The notes beneath the pieces were generated by a model. It had not been told where the DNA came from, ran no database searches, and saw only the letters and a list, made by a program, of their open reading frames with translations. DNA of 18,238 nt, taken from positions 12,160 through 30,397 of the forward strand of contig MU647310.1 of the NCBI GenBank assembly GCA_026770585.1. The letters are read 5' to 3'. This document shows positions 17,661 to 18,238 of the stretch, one piece after another (the first letter of the stretch is position 1; each line of letters opens with the position of its first letter). The DNA is from Baffinella frigidus (Eukaryota; Cryptophyceae; Cryptomonadales; Baffinellaceae). The position numbers and the translations under genes were made by a program.

Positions 17661-17790
17661 CCTTCCGCCGTGTTCCTATTTCTTACATTAAGGAAACGCA
17701 GGACACAACCCCGGTGCGGTTCCTCTAAGCCGTCTCCCTGCCGGCGCCACTATGGTCTTTACAGAACACATGGAAGCCTTTGTACCGGAT

Positions 17791-17897
17791 CGCGCGGTTT
17801 GTTGCAAGTCCCCTGGGTTTAGGGTTTATGGTTTAGGGTTTAGGGTTTAGGGTTTAGGGTTTAGGGTTTGTTGCCCCCTCGTGAAACAAACCGCGCG
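17791..17897. repeat. TTTAGGG array enclosed by inverted repeats
   Basis: Inverted CGCGCGGTTTGTT (17791-17803) and AACAAACCGCGCG (17885-17897) flank about eight TTTAGGG units (17815-17868). The flanking arms are unrelated to the heptamer. Confidence 0.88.
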
Positions 17898-17899
17898 GG

Positions 17900-17970
17900 G
17901 GCTTCACCACGCAGGGTCGAGTGTGGGCTGATGTGAGGCTTCACCATTCAGGGTCGAGTGCGTGGTGACT
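17900..17970. repeat. 37-bp direct repeat
   Basis: GGCTTCACCACGCAGGGTCG at 17900 and GGCTTCACCATTCAGGGTCG at 17937, each followed by AGTG. Confidence 0.85.
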
Positions 17971-18021
17971 TGGTAGGTCATCCAGAGGTGGATGGGCCTG
18001 CCTGAAGAATTGGCCAATTTT

Positions 18022-18131
18022 CCTGGTTCTGAGTGAGTGAGTGAGCGAATTGGCCCATTTCCCTGTCTCGCTTACTCACTCACCCAGAACCAGGTTACGA
18101 GTGAGTGAGTGAGTGAGACAGGGAAATGGGC
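18022..18131. repeat. Overlapping inverted repeats with GTGA units
   Basis: The segment 18049-18094 can pair with 18022-18047 (CCTGGTTCTGAGTGAGTGAG) or with 18099-18131 (GTGAGTGAGACAGGGAAATG), so two mutually exclusive hairpins share one middle strand. Confidence 0.85.
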
Positions 18132-18238
18132 GAGAGGGGGACAGAGCGTGAGAGAGGGGGACAGAGCGTGAGAGAGGGGGACAGAGCGTGAGAGAGGGGG
18201 ACAGAGCGTGAGAGAGGGGGGCAGAGCGTGAGAGAGGG
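18132..18238. repeat. 20-bp tandem array running off the window
   Basis: GAGAGAGGGGGACAGAGCGT repeated at exact 20-bp steps, five copies and a partial one; only one base differs in the last full unit (GGGGGG for GGGGGA). Confidence 0.95.

Noticed and set aside
17885-17935. Possible upstream exon reading STLRGEAPARFVSR
   Set aside because: It vaguely recalls the GE-x-RFAS motif that precedes exon 1, but no donor in the right phase was found and part of it lies in the hairpin arm.
1-18238. CRISPR arrays, bacterial operons, rRNA or tRNA genes
   Set aside because: The tandem arrays lack spacers, there are no bacterial-type gene clusters, and I saw no tRNA cloverleaf or rRNA core sequence by eye; a dedicated scan was not possible.

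Overview
This is nuclear DNA from a eukaryote, about 95% non-coding and packed with small repeats. The coding signal is on the minus strand as very short exons (32-128 bp) separated by introns of about 0.5-2.8 kb with ordinary GT-AG borders. Heptamers of the TTTAGGG type, the telomere unit of plants, chromerids and several other protists, occur all over the window. Canonical splice sites, this heptamer and the extreme repeat load would suit a chromerid-like alga (Chromera/Vitrella), but that placement is inference.

The main result is a gene that no long open reading frame reveals. Reading the minus strand from 17222 down to 443, I could chain 14 exons whose split codons fit at every junction. 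They give 858 nt, or 286 codons, with no stop. The peptide follows, in order, the C-terminal helicase-like half of the strawberry notch family (animal SBNO1/2, plant FORGETTER1). It starts at GDR and continues through VDG-MYGARAL, KNVKKMLNRLLGLP, ARLDNKYDEGILDL, a W-E-R-A segment, GYYL, YKNMRPCNG and WEVAWNAS. Exons 1-8 are the best supported, 9-10 good, 11-14 tentative. The gene continues past both ends of the window.

Layout, left to right: 1-442 downstream intron with a 25-bp tandem array; 443-1461 exons 14 and 13; 1462-4299 a long intron with many inverted-repeat elements; 4300-5309 exons 12 and 11; 5310-7061 an intron with an inverted duplication and three copies of a TA-flanked MITE; 7062-8800 exons 10, 9 and 8; 8801-10372 an intron with four copies of a CCACGCC-ended MITE; 10373-12393 exons 7 and 6 around GA/GT microsatellites; 13618-17222 exons 5 to 1, whose introns are largely built from telomere-like heptamers; 17223-18238 upstream intron with tandem copies of the exon 1 acceptor, a heptamer array in a hairpin and a 20-bp tandem array.

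Two patterns go beyond ordinary repeats. First, pieces of exon edge (acceptor plus exon head, or exon tail plus donor) are copied into neighbouring introns at most of the exons; at intron 2 the copied segment carries AG|GT at both splice sites, as expected if the intron arose by duplication of coding sequence. Second, the non-autonomous elements include a family with exact 2-bp target duplications of varied sequence (TA, CA, GG, AA), one of them with an empty-site paralogue in the same window. All comparisons with protein families are from memory; no search was run.
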